The position numbers were made by a program, and so were the translations under genes. Of a stretch of 64,000 bases of DNA, positions 20,901 through 29,385 are shown piece by piece. The stretch comes from Sphingomonas sp. (GTDB lineage: Bacteria > Pseudomonadota > Alphaproteobacteria > Sphingomonadales > Sphingomonadaceae), in NCBI RefSeq assembly GCF_017744835.1, contig NZ_JAGIAM010000003.1, positions 1 through 64,000 on the forward strand, in the 5' to 3' direction. Within the stretch, counting starts at the first letter, position 1, and each line of letters begins with the position of its first letter. The notes under the pieces were generated by a model. That model searched no databases and had not been told where the DNA came from. It saw only the letters and a program-made list of their open reading frames with translations.

Positions 20901-21098
20901 AACCCGCTGTTCACCGACAGCTTCGGAACGCTGGACGCGAACATCAGCTACGACGTCACCGACAACTTCGCGGTGTCGCTTGAGGCGGTCAACCTGACGA
21001 GCGAGCCGTTCCGTCAGTACGCCCGCACCGAGACCAACCTGGTGTACGTGCAGGAGCTCAAGCCGCGCTTCTGGCTCGGCGCACGCTACCGCTTCTGA
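17952..21098 (+). CDS. TonB-dependent receptor
   Basis: DDIVVTGIRASLDQAIAIKRDSAGVVDAISAEDIGKFPDTNLAESLQRITGVSITR; start after GGAGGGG. Confidence 0.95.
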   Translation: MRSSRTPVFTRSTSAIALAACFLMPGVAFAQDAGAQAQAGTPAADDQNTGDDIVVTGIRASLDQAIAIKRDSAGVVDAISAEDIGKFPDTNLAESLQRITGVSITRANGEGSQVAVRGFSGGFNLVTINGRQLPSTNIDTSTGNAFARGTGRSFDFQNLASEGVSRLEVFKTGRANIPSGGIGASINIVTRRPLDASEDGLSGSIGAKALYDLSVEDAEGNLSKITPEVSGLVNWKNEAETFGVTVFGSYQLRESTSIQSNPNYWNIVPLADFLNTAGPYITPTTNITNRPTTPFVQVPNDSRYQFSENRRERLNGQAVVQFKPTDSLEITVDGLYARNKLSDERSEQTNWFQRPFTDVTFDDNTQMQSAVILAEAVQADKGYEQQRFATDTELYSIGGNLKWNFTDNLSLTLDANHSKSKTNPDNSNGSSATTVSIGAPVRATHRLDFTTGFPQQSETINDCPATNGGRGGNCNGVLDIGDMGTQIARVIYSEQEARINQYTAELGWDLGEGSRFSFGGNYVDSKMRSVTSNTQQMLGDWGITDTGIVSQMAGDLVKTYCMTCKFDKYDPASTGSALVAFRGNAVDLLDVFGPYYANSGIAGRGVMNQGASDDTVGEKTWAVFGQMNWAGEIAGRKANALIGVRYEKTDVTSIAIQSVPAAMRWQSDNDFLVDGGPAGDALTVKASYENLLPSLDFNIEVVDNVVARTSFSRTLARADYSNLFASVTAGAPNRPTALGAALPSASRQDPGLLPLVSDNFDVSVEWYYKPSSFVSIGFFNKNVRNFIGTQVTNGNLFGLRDPGSGAAGSRSGVALAYLRDNNIPISDINLFAYTALLVQNNGNQAAATAQFQANYTPGVGLGTAFYNSLAAAVDVLGDSTDPLVNFAISGPINNREGNIHGFEVAWTHFFGNSGFGFAASYTKVDGNVNVDPYADPNVNVFALTGLGDSANLTAIYDKNGLSARVSYNWRDKYLSGVNQGGNRNPLFTDSFGTLDANISYDVTDNFAVSLEAVNLTSEPFRQYARTETNLVYVQELKPRFWLGARYRF

Positions 21099-21143
21099 TC
21101 GGATCGAAGGTGCGCTTCGGCGCACTCCCGACAAAGGGGGAGA

Positions 21144-21180
21144 GAGGCCGCCGCGCATTGTGCGGCGGCCTTTTTCTTTT
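21144..21180 (+). terminator. Rho-independent terminator after TonB receptor
   Basis: GGCCGCCGC-GCATTGT-GCGGCGGCC followed by TTTTTCTTTT. Confidence 0.85.
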
Positions 21181-21228
21181 GCCCGTCTCCACCGCACTGC
21201 TAGACCTGAGAAAACAGGACCGCGGCGA

Positions 21229-21948
21229 ATGAATCCCGTTCAGATCAACAATATCGACCATGCGCAGCTTCGCGTCAGCCCGCGCGCCGGCGCGGCGTTC
21301 GGCGACGCCACCAATCAGGCACTGGTCTTCCCCGCCGAGTTCGAAGAGCTGCAGCGCGAGTTCGCGATCATATTCCGCCGTCGCGAGACCGGGCTTCAGG
21401 CTTATGCGCTGCTGGGTCTGGACCGCGACGAAAACCTGTTCCTGGCCGGCGAGCACTGGGCCAGTCGCTATGTGCCCGCGACGCTTCGAAGGGGCCCGTT
21501 TTCGATCGGCATTGCCCGGTCGGAGGACGGCGAGGCCGGCGAGCCGATGGTCCATCTCGACATGGACGATCCGCGCGTCGGCGACAGCGAGGGCCTGCCG
21601 CTCTTCCTCGAACACGGCGGCAACGCGCCCTATCTGGACCATATGTCCGGGGTGCTGCGGCTGCTCTATCAGGAGATGGAGAAGGCCCCGGCCTTCTACG
21701 CCGCGCTCGACGAAGCCGAGCTGCTCGCGCCGGTCACACTCAGCATCGATGTGAGCGAAGAGCGGCGCTACACGGTTCCCGACGTGCTCGTGGTCGACAT
21801 CGAGCGACTTGCCGGGCTCGCGGGCGAGCCGCTGGAGCGGCTGCACCGATCGGGTGCGCTGCGGCTCGCCATTTTCGCAGCTTCCTCTCTCGGCAACGTG
21901 CAGCAGCTGATTTCACGCAAGCAAGCGCTGCTCGGCGCAAACGGCTGA
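21229..21948 (+). CDS. SapC family protein
   Basis: ALVFPAEFEELQREFAIIFRR..., linked to TonB receptor and halogenase as is usual for SapC-like proteins. Confidence 0.87.
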   Translation: MNPVQINNIDHAQLRVSPRAGAAFGDATNQALVFPAEFEELQREFAIIFRRRETGLQAYALLGLDRDENLFLAGEHWASRYVPATLRRGPFSIGIARSEDGEAGEPMVHLDMDDPRVGDSEGLPLFLEHGGNAPYLDHMSGVLRLLYQEMEKAPAFYAALDEAELLAPVTLSIDVSEERRYTVPDVLVVDIERLAGLAGEPLERLHRSGALRLAIFAASSLGNVQQLISRKQALLGANG

Positions 21949-21952
21949 ACCC

Positions 21953-22984
21953 ATGCCGGTCGTCTCTCGCCGCACGCGCGTGATCGAGGGAGCCAAGGCC
22001 TCCAGCCTTCCGGTCGCCGAACTGATCGCCGAGGGCCGTCCGGCGATCCTGCGCGGGATCGCGCGCGACGTGCCGCTGGTCGCTGCGGGGGTGGAGGGGC
22101 CGGCATCGGCAGTCGCGTGGCTCAAGCAGTTCGACGGCGGCCGCCCGGTCACCGCCTATGTCGGGGACGCGGCGATCGGCGGGCGCTTCGGCTATGCCGA
22201 GGATTGCACTGCGCTCAACTTCGCCCGGGAGCGCGGGTCGCTCTCCGCCTATCTCGACCAGATACTGGGCGACATCGGCAATCCCGACGCGCCGGCGATC
22301 TACATCGGCTCGACCGATATCGACCAGTATTTGCCCGGCCTGCGGGAGCAGGCCGCTTTGCCGTTCGGCGATCCCGAGCTGGTGGCGCATCCGCCGCTGG
22401 TCAGCATCTGGATCGGCAACCGGACGATCGCGTCGGCGCATTACGACATGTCGAACAACATCGCCGTGACTTTGGTCGGGCGCCGCCGCTTCACGCTGTT
22501 TCCCCCCGATCAGGCCGCGAACCTCTATCCGGGCCCGTTCGACCTCACGCCCGCCGGGCAGGTCGTCTCGATGGTCGATTTCGACGCGCCCGACCTCGCG
22601 TGCCATCCCCGCTTCGCCGAAGCGCTGGCGGCAGCCGAGGTGGCGGAGATGGAGCCGGGCGACGCGCTGATCTATCCGGCGCTGTGGTGGCACCAGGTCG
22701 AGGCGCTCGATCCCTTCAACGCGATGATCAACTACTGGTGGAACGCGGCGCCGCGCTTCATGGACACGCCGCAGATCACCTTGCTCCACGCGCTGCTGAG
22801 CCTGCGCGACCGCCCCGAGCATGAGAAGGCGGGCTGGAAGGCGCTGTTCGACTATTACGTCTTCGGCCCGGGCGAACAGGCCGGTGCGCATCTGCCCGAG
22901 GAGGCGCGCGGCGCTCTGGGCGCGATGGACGAAATGAAGGCGCGGAGGCTGCGCGCGCAGATCCTGCAGCGCCTCAACCGCTGA
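21953..22984 (+). CDS. Cupin-like/JmjC domain protein
   Basis: ASAHYDMSNNIAVTLVGRRRFTLFPPDQAANLYPGPFD, typical of cupin_8 family. Confidence 0.88.
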   Translation: MPVVSRRTRVIEGAKASSLPVAELIAEGRPAILRGIARDVPLVAAGVEGPASAVAWLKQFDGGRPVTAYVGDAAIGGRFGYAEDCTALNFARERGSLSAYLDQILGDIGNPDAPAIYIGSTDIDQYLPGLREQAALPFGDPELVAHPPLVSIWIGNRTIASAHYDMSNNIAVTLVGRRRFTLFPPDQAANLYPGPFDLTPAGQVVSMVDFDAPDLACHPRFAEALAAAEVAEMEPGDALIYPALWWHQVEALDPFNAMINYWWNAAPRFMDTPQITLLHALLSLRDRPEHEKAGWKALFDYYVFGPGEQAGAHLPEEARGALGAMDEMKARRLRAQILQRLNR

Positions 22985-22995
22985 GGGGAGGGCCC

Positions 22996-24489
22996 GTGGA
23001 AGGACAGGTGGTGAAGCGGGTGGTGATCGCCGGGGGCGGCACCGCGGGATGGGTGGCCGCGGCCGCGCTGGTGCGGCACCTGGGGCCGCTCCTCGACATC
23101 ACTCTGGTCGAATCCGACGAGATCGGCACCGTGGGGGTAGGGGAATCGACCATCCCTACCTCGCGCAGCTTCCACACGCTGCTCGGCATCAACGAGCAGG
23201 CCTTCATGCGTGCCACCCAGGCGAGCTTCAAGCTGGGCATCGTCTTCGAGAACTGGGCGCGCGAGGGCGATCGCTACGTCCACAGCTTCGGCCAGATCGG
23301 GCGCAAGTCGACCTGGATGGCCGATTTCCACCATTTCTGGATGCACGCGCGCGCGCAGGGCTTCGGCGGCGAGCTCGGCGACTATTGCTTCGAGCTCCAG
23401 GCGTCGGAGGCGGAGAAGTTCGCCACCGGCAAGGACGCCGAGATCAGCTACGCCTATCACCTCGACGCCACGCTCTACGCGCGCTTCCTGCGCGGGCTGG
23501 CCGAGCCGGCGGGGGTCAAGCGCGTCGAGGGCAAGATCGCGACGGTCGAGCAGGACGCCGAGACCGGCTTCATCACTGCGCTCGCGCTCGAATCGGGCCA
23601 GCGGATCGAAGGCGATCTGTTCATCGACTGCACCGGCTTCCGCGCGCTGCTGATCGAGAAGACGCTCCAGACCGGCTTCGAGGACTGGTCGCACTGGTTG
23701 ACCACCGACAGCGCCTATGCGGTGCAGACGCGCTCGACCGGGCCGGCGGTCCCCTATACCCGCGCGATCGCGCACGCGAACGGCTGGCGCTGGCGCATCC
23801 CGCTGCAGCACCGCGTCGGCAACGGCTTCGTCTTTTCGAGCCGCTACCTGTCCGACGAGGACGCCAAGGCCCAGTTCCTCCGCGACATCGAGGGCGAGCC
23901 GCTGTTCGATCCGCGGCTGATCCGCTACCGCACCGGCCGGCGGCGCAAGGCGTGGAAACGCAACTGCATCGCCATGGGGCTGTCGAGCGGGTTCATCGAG
24001 CCGCTCGAATCGACCAGCATCCACTTGTTCAAGATCGGCGTGACCCGGCTGATCAGCCTCTTCCCCTTCGGCGGCGTGACCGAGGCAGTGGCCGAGCGCT
24101 ACAACGCGATGTCGCAGGGCGAGCTGGAGGGCATCCGCGACTTCATCATCCTCCACTATCACATGAACCAGCGCGACGATTCGCCCTTCTGGAAGAGCTG
24201 CCGCGAGCTCGAGATCCCGGACTCGCTCGCCGAGCGCATCGAGGCGTTCCGCGACGGCGCGCAGGCGTGGCAGGACTCGATCGACCTGTTCCGCATCGAC
24301 AGCTGGGTGCAGGTGCTGCTCGGCCAGCGGCTGGAGCCGCGCAGCTTCCACCAGCTCGCCCGGATGATGCCGGCGGAGGAGCTGCGGGGGGCGCTCGACG
24401 CGATCAAGGCCGACATCGCCGCCAGGGTCGCGCGCATGCCGAGCCACGAGCAATTCCTGCGGAGCTATTGCGCCGCGCCGGACGCCTAG
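22996..24489 (+). CDS. Flavin-dependent tryptophan halogenase family protein
   Basis: GGGTAGW dinucleotide-binding motif, SFKLGIVFENW with conserved Lys, GWRWRIPLQ (WxWxIP), GFIEPLESTSIH. Confidence 0.95.
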   Translation: MEGQVVKRVVIAGGGTAGWVAAAALVRHLGPLLDITLVESDEIGTVGVGESTIPTSRSFHTLLGINEQAFMRATQASFKLGIVFENWAREGDRYVHSFGQIGRKSTWMADFHHFWMHARAQGFGGELGDYCFELQASEAEKFATGKDAEISYAYHLDATLYARFLRGLAEPAGVKRVEGKIATVEQDAETGFITALALESGQRIEGDLFIDCTGFRALLIEKTLQTGFEDWSHWLTTDSAYAVQTRSTGPAVPYTRAIAHANGWRWRIPLQHRVGNGFVFSSRYLSDEDAKAQFLRDIEGEPLFDPRLIRYRTGRRRKAWKRNCIAMGLSSGFIEPLESTSIHLFKIGVTRLISLFPFGGVTEAVAERYNAMSQGELEGIRDFIILHYHMNQRDDSPFWKSCRELEIPDSLAERIEAFRDGAQAWQDSIDLFRIDSWVQVLLGQRLEPRSFHQLARMMPAEELRGALDAIKADIAARVARMPSHEQFLRSYCAAPDA

Positions 24490-24772
24490 CTTCCCACTTT
24501 TCCCGCGTTTTCGGCAATAAGGTTGCGCGCTCGCGTAAGGTTATTACTTGCGGCTGGTGTTGACGCGGCGCAGGGACATTCGCCGGAAGTGGACAAAGTT
24601 GACACCCTCTGCGGGGTTTTTCGTTCGTTTTTTCGCTTGCGCGGCGCGCGACCGGCGCGGGGTGGAGTTCGTCGAGAATGTCTCGGCACAGGATCGGACG
24701 GTTCAAAGAGCAGCGGCGCCTGGAGCCGGCGCGGCACCAGCCAAGCAAGCGAAATCCTATTTTGCAAGGGAT
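24490..24772 (-). repeat. Dispersed repeat R2, copy 2
   Basis: CTTCCCACTTTTCCCGCGTTTTCGG ... GTGGACAAAGTTGACACCC.CTGCGGGGTTTTTCG ... GGTTCAAAGAGCAG ... CCAGCCAAGCAAGCGAAATCCTATTTTGCAAG. Confidence 0.85.
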
Positions 24773-24904
24773 GGAGGGTTGTGTCTCGCCGAACGTTCGC
24801 GATTAGCTGCCCGTCGGCTTGATAGGGCAGGAGTCGCGGCTATTGCCGCTTGGTGGAAGAAAGCTATTCCCATTTTCGAAGCCTGAAGCATCTAGGGACG
24901 AGCG

Positions 24905-25366
24905 TTGAAATCCAGATTGAAGCTGCTCTGCCTGGCGTTTCTGGGGATCATCGCATTCGTGACGATCGGCATCGGGCTGGAAAACTACCTCGGCGTTCCG
25001 TTTGCCGTGACCTATCGCGTGGCATGCGCGGGTGCGTGTCTCTATATAATCGCCCAATTCGGATCAGATTATCCGGGGGAGCGGTGGCCTTGGATCGGGC
25101 TCTTGATAGCGCTGCTGTTCAACCTGGGCCTGTTCTTCTCGCCGCTGGCCCGCCTGCCGGCGTCGAAGGGAGACATACTGTTCTTTGGCTTGCCCGACGC
25201 AACCATCATGTTAGCCGCGCGGATCGTCTCCTATCGCGTTACGGACGACCATCAGCGTGCGGTGCGCCAGCAGATGATCGTCAGCCTCATCCTGGCCATG
25301 GCGTTTTCCGCGCTTTTCCTCTCGATCATGTTCATTCCGTCGCCTTCGCCCATTGATCCGCGCTAG
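24905..25366 (+). CDS. Hypothetical membrane protein
   Basis: Several hydrophobic segments; TTG start; no family recognised. Confidence 0.55.
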   Translation: MKSRLKLLCLAFLGIIAFVTIGIGLENYLGVPFAVTYRVACAGACLYIIAQFGSDYPGERWPWIGLLIALLFNLGLFFSPLARLPASKGDILFFGLPDATIMLAARIVSYRVTDDHQRAVRQQMIVSLILAMAFSALFLSIMFIPSPSPIDPR

Positions 25367-25445
25367 CAAGAGGCGGTTGAAAACCCTCTACTGCTGGCGG
25401 GATAGGGCGGTCGAAGCCTGACGAAAGCGAGAGTGCGAGGGGTTT

Positions 25446-25532
25446 CGCGCCCAATGGCTGACGGTTCAAAGAGCAGCGCCGCCCGGAGCCGGCGCAGCAC
25501 CAGCCAAGCAAGCGAAATCCTATTTTGCAAGC
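25446..25532 (-). repeat. Dispersed repeat R2, partial copy
   Basis: GACGGTTCAAAGAGCAGCGCCGCCCGGAGCCGGCGCAGCACCAGCCAAGCAAGCGAAATCCTATTTTGCAAG, near-identical to the corresponding end of copy 2. Confidence 0.85.
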
Positions 25533-25632
25533 TCGGGGCGGCCGGTTGCCGGACGTCGGTCACCGGGTGGAAAGCTGTCGTTAACAGGCGCGGGCGCATT
25601 ACTGGGACGATTGGCTGTTAGGGAGCCACGCC

Positions 25633-26073
25633 TTGCTGATTAAATCGCTCGTGCTGGTTTCGACGTTGCTTTGCGTCAGTGCTCAGGCCGACTCAGCAGA
25701 TGTGCAGGACCGATTGCTCGGCGCAGCCGAGATTCGCGCAGCGCTAAGCGGCAAGGTCATTGCCTACGGCCCGAAGGGCTGGGCAGACGCCGGCATCCAC
25801 GAGGAATTCCAAGAAAAGGGAATTTGGAAGGGGATCTACTACTCATTCGGGCCAATCCCCTTTTCCGGCCGCTGGTCAGTTGTGGGCAATCAACTGTGTG
25901 TCAGCCCTGACCGACGCGCGATCGTGGCCCACTGGTTCGAGGGGAGTCGTTGCCGCAGCATTTGGCGTGAGCGAACATCCGGAGCACTGAAGCTCGAACA
26001 TTTGAACCCTGGCTTCGACAAAATCGGCCCACTCTCGGTAAAAATCACCGAGCTCAGCAACCTCAGACGATAG
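25633..26073 (+). CDS. Hypothetical secreted protein
   Basis: MLIKSLVLVSTLLCVSAQA signal peptide. Confidence 0.55.
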   Translation: MLIKSLVLVSTLLCVSAQADSADVQDRLLGAAEIRAALSGKVIAYGPKGWADAGIHEEFQEKGIWKGIYYSFGPIPFSGRWSVVGNQLCVSPDRRAIVAHWFEGSRCRSIWRERTSGALKLEHLNPGFDKIGPLSVKITELSNLRR

Positions 26074-26227
26074 TGGCAGCTATCGGGGCGCTTGCTGCCG
26101 GTCCGCTTTTCGCGCCCGCTCGCTGTTCAAAGAGCGCAGGCCGATCCGATGGACAGGGAACCAGGCAGGCGGAATCCCGGGATCGCGCGCGGCGTCTTCC
26201 AAGGAGGCGATCGGGCGCGCGAGCATC

Positions 26228-27199
26228 TCAGCCGAGACCCTGCGCCCGCGCCCACGCGACGAAGAGTTCCTTCCAGCGCCGTGCGGGCTCCCCTGCCGGA
26301 CCGGGGAGTCCGAGGCCATGTTCGCCGGCGGTGAACAGGTGCGTTTCCACCTTCACGCCGGCCGCCTTGAGAGCGGCGCGCATCTCGAGGGTGTTTTCGA
26401 CCGAAACGACGGTGTCGTCCTCGGCATGGGCCAGGAAGCAGGGCGGGGTGGCGGCGCTGACATTCTGCGCAGGGCTGTGCGCTCGCTGCACATCGGGTGA
26501 CGGTTCCGGGCCCAGCAGCATGTCGCGCGAGCCCTGGTGCGCGAGCGGCAGGCGCATCGACTGGACGGCATAGATCGGCGCCGCGATCGCCGGCCGCGCG
26601 CTCAGCCGATCGGCGGCATCGACGGGGTCATAGACTCGCGCCTCGCTCCGGGTGGCGAGATCACCGCAGACATGGCCCCCGGCGGAAAAGCCGAGCGCGC
26701 CGACCTTGTCCGGATCGACGCCATATTGCGCCGCGCGCGCACGGATCAACCGCATGGCGCGCTGCGCATCTGCAAGCGGCACATCCGCCCGGTTGGCCCA
26801 GCCCTCGCCCGGCAGACGATAATAGAGCACGAAGACGGTCCAGCCGCGCTCGGCGAGCCAGGGCCCGATCTGATAGCCTTCCACGTCGATGACGATCACC
26901 GAGTAACCGCCGCCCGGCGTCACCAGCAGCGCCGCCCCGTTCGGCTTCGACGGCCGGAACACTTTCATGCGGGGGCGGGCGATGCCCTTGACCATGCGGC
27001 CGTGGCGTTGGGCATTGCCGGTCTCGATCACCTGTTCGACGGGCAAGATCGGCGGCGCGCCGGGGGGAATGCCGGGCCACAGCTCGATCTCCTCCGCCGG
27101 AAAGGCAGGCCAGGCGCCGGACTGCTGCGCAGCACGCGCAGGGGCGCTCAGCAACCCTGCAGTCACTCCAGCCAGCAAGGCTTCGCGACGATTCAGCAT
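26228..27199 (-). CDS. Alpha/beta hydrolase (acetylxylan-esterase-like)
   Basis: VTPGGGYSVIVIDVEGYQIGPWLAERGWTVFVLYYRLP; GFSAGGH nucleophile elbow. Confidence 0.88.
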   Translation of the reverse strand: MLNRREALLAGVTAGLLSAPARAAQQSGAWPAFPAEEIELWPGIPPGAPPILPVEQVIETGNAQRHGRMVKGIARPRMKVFRPSKPNGAALLVTPGGGYSVIVIDVEGYQIGPWLAERGWTVFVLYYRLPGEGWANRADVPLADAQRAMRLIRARAAQYGVDPDKVGALGFSAGGHVCGDLATRSEARVYDPVDAADRLSARPAIAAPIYAVQSMRLPLAHQGSRDMLLGPEPSPDVQRAHSPAQNVSAATPPCFLAHAEDDTVVSVENTLEMRAALKAAGVKVETHLFTAGEHGLGLPGPAGEPARRWKELFVAWARAQGLG

Positions 27200-27279
27200 C
27201 AGCGTCTGTCCATTCCCCTGTCGGAGGCGGCCTGCCGCCGAGGGACGGGGGCGTCGCCGGCAGGACCAGGCGCGCGGCC

Positions 27280-27612
27280 TTACTGCGCCGGCTGGGCTTC
27301 GTTGGCGCCTTCGTCGCGCGAGACGCGGGCGGTCATGCCGGTGGCGTCTGCGTCGTCCTGGGTCTGTTCGCTGGGGGCGATCTCGGGGGCGGGGGCCGCC
27401 ATGGTCTCGGCAGTGGTGTTGTCGACGCGCGCGGCGGGCGGCGCTTCGTCCGCGGGCAGCTCGGTCATGTTGGTCGCGTCGGGGATCGGCATGGTGTCGG
27501 TGGCGTTGACGGCCGGCGCGGGCTGCTCGTCGTTCGAGCCGCCGCCGCATGCGGCGAGGCCGAGCGGGGCGAGGGCGAGGGTCGCCAGCACGGCGATGCG
27601 CTTGATGGTCAT
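27280..27612 (-). CDS. Hypothetical lipoprotein
   Basis: MTIKRIAVLATLALAPLGLAACGGGS lipobox; low-complexity remainder. Confidence 0.65.
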   Translation of the reverse strand: MTIKRIAVLATLALAPLGLAACGGGSNDEQPAPAVNATDTMPIPDATNMTELPADEAPPAARVDNTTAETMAAPAPEIAPSEQTQDDADATGMTARVSRDEGANEAQPAQ

Positions 27613-27626
27613 GGTCTTTCCCTTTT

Positions 27627-29156
27627 TCAGCGTTGCGCCGCGGTCACGGCCGAGCGGTTTTCGATCTTGGATGCCAGCGTCTTGTCCCAGCCATAGGGGT
27701 CGGCGCGGAAGTTCATCGTGCCGTTGGCGCTGGCATAGGCGGTCCAGTAGAGCAGATAGACCGCCACCTGGTCCTGGTCCTTCAGCGGCACGCGCAGCGT
27801 CTTGCCCGCGTCGATCGCCGCCTGGATCTGCGGCGGCTGCCATTCGGGATCGTTGCGCAGCAGCAGCTGGGCGAGCTCGCTCGGCTTCTCCAGCCGCACG
27901 CAGCCATGGCTCTCGAGCCGGCTGAAGCGCGAGAAGGTGGTCTGGCTGGGCGTGTCGTGCAGATAGACCGCATAGGGATTGTTGAAGTCGAACTTGTAGC
28001 GGCCGAGCGCGCTGCTCGGCCCCGGCTGCTGCTGGATGCGGCGATTGGGGCCGGTGCCGATGATCTTGTAGTTGTTGCGCTTGAGATAGGCCTCGCCCTT
28101 CGGGAACAGCTCCTTGGCGGCGATGCCGGCGGGGACGTTCCACGGCGGATTGAGCACGATCGAGTGGATCTTCGACTGGAGCATCGGCGTCTCGTTGCCC
28201 GGACGGCCGGTGACTGCCTTCATCGAGAAGATCGCCTCGTCGCCTTCGAACACCGTCATCACCGCGGCGGCGATGTTGACCTGGATGCGTTTCGCCGGGA
28301 GGGTCGCCGGAAGCCAGCGCCAGCGCTCGAGGTTCGCCATGATCTGGCGCACGCGGTCGCCCGCGGGCACGTTGAGCGCGGCGAGCGTGCCGGTGGAGAC
28401 CACGCCGGTGGGATTGAGGCCGTAGCGGCGCTGCGCGCGCTGGACCGCGGCCTGGAGCGGCGCATCGAACTTGGTGCCGGCGGGATCGACTGCGCTGTCC
28501 TCGACCGCGAGGCGCTTGCGCAGCGTCGCGACGCGCGCGCCGGTGGCGCCGAGCCCCATGTCGGGGCCGGCCGGGATGGTCGGCCAGCCGCCCGCCGCCT
28601 CGATCTTGCGATAGGCCTGGAGTCCCTTCTGGAGCGCGTCATAGCCCGAATAGGGCGGGGGGAGCGCGCGGATCCACTGGGCGATCCGGTCACGCTTCAC
28701 GGCGTCGGCGAAGCCGGGCAGCGGGTCGTAGGGCTGGGGGCGGAGGCCCCAATTCTCCTGGAAGTCGCTGGTATCGAGCCGGCCCGAATGGACCGCGCGG
28801 GCATAGTCGAGCGCGGCGCGGACCAGCGCGTCGTTGTCGCGGATCGGGGGCTGCGCGCTGCCGTCGTGGCGCAGGCCCTGGGCGAAGGAGGCGTCGGCCA
28901 GCATCTGGGTGAGCTGCGCGGCCTGGGTGGCGTTGAGCTTCGGCAGCGCGATCGGCTGGACCGGCGCGGGCACGGGCACTGCCTGGACCGGCGCAGGCAC
29001 GGGGGCCGGCGGCGGAACCTGCTGCTGGGGGACCTGCTGTGCAAGCGTGGGGGCCGTGATCAGCCCCGCGCCGATTGCCAGGGCGAGGCCCTGCGGTGCC
29101 AAACTCAAACGCACTGGATACTTCTCCCGCTCGGACGGCGATGCCGCCTGAATCAT
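27627..29156 (-). CDS. L,D-transpeptidase (YcbB/LdtD-like, with peptidoglycan-binding domain)
   Basis: SALGRYKFDFNNPYAVYLHDTPSQTTFSR...SHGCVRLEKPSELA catalytic motif. Confidence 0.93.
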   Translation of the reverse strand: MIQAASPSEREKYPVRLSLAPQGLALAIGAGLITAPTLAQQVPQQQVPPPAPVPAPVQAVPVPAPVQPIALPKLNATQAAQLTQMLADASFAQGLRHDGSAQPPIRDNDALVRAALDYARAVHSGRLDTSDFQENWGLRPQPYDPLPGFADAVKRDRIAQWIRALPPPYSGYDALQKGLQAYRKIEAAGGWPTIPAGPDMGLGATGARVATLRKRLAVEDSAVDPAGTKFDAPLQAAVQRAQRRYGLNPTGVVSTGTLAALNVPAGDRVRQIMANLERWRWLPATLPAKRIQVNIAAAVMTVFEGDEAIFSMKAVTGRPGNETPMLQSKIHSIVLNPPWNVPAGIAAKELFPKGEAYLKRNNYKIIGTGPNRRIQQQPGPSSALGRYKFDFNNPYAVYLHDTPSQTTFSRFSRLESHGCVRLEKPSELAQLLLRNDPEWQPPQIQAAIDAGKTLRVPLKDQDQVAVYLLYWTAYASANGTMNFRADPYGWDKTLASKIENRSAVTAAQR

Positions 29157-29385
29157 GCCCTAATATGCGAATTCTCGCGCGGAGTGCGAGCGGGGAATGA
29201 ACCGGAAGGCGCTCGGGGCCGGTCGCGGCGCCTTTCGCAGCACCGTGAAAATGCGATGGCGCCGCTTCTCAACCGCCGCGAAAGCCGGCATGTTCGCGCA
29301 CGAAGGGCAGTCCGCCGGCCGCAGGCGCTGCCCGACAGAGGTATGCGGCGACAGCTTCATAACGAGCGTCCCAGGGAGAGCAGAT

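Noticed and set aside
17961-21197. 1078-aa minus-strand ORF
   Set aside because: Antisense shadow of the second TonB receptor, composition-biased and without domain signal.
24490-25532. Integron attC-type cassette array
   Set aside because: Repeat fragments flank orphan ORFs but lack attC core sites (GTTRRRY) and no integrase is present.
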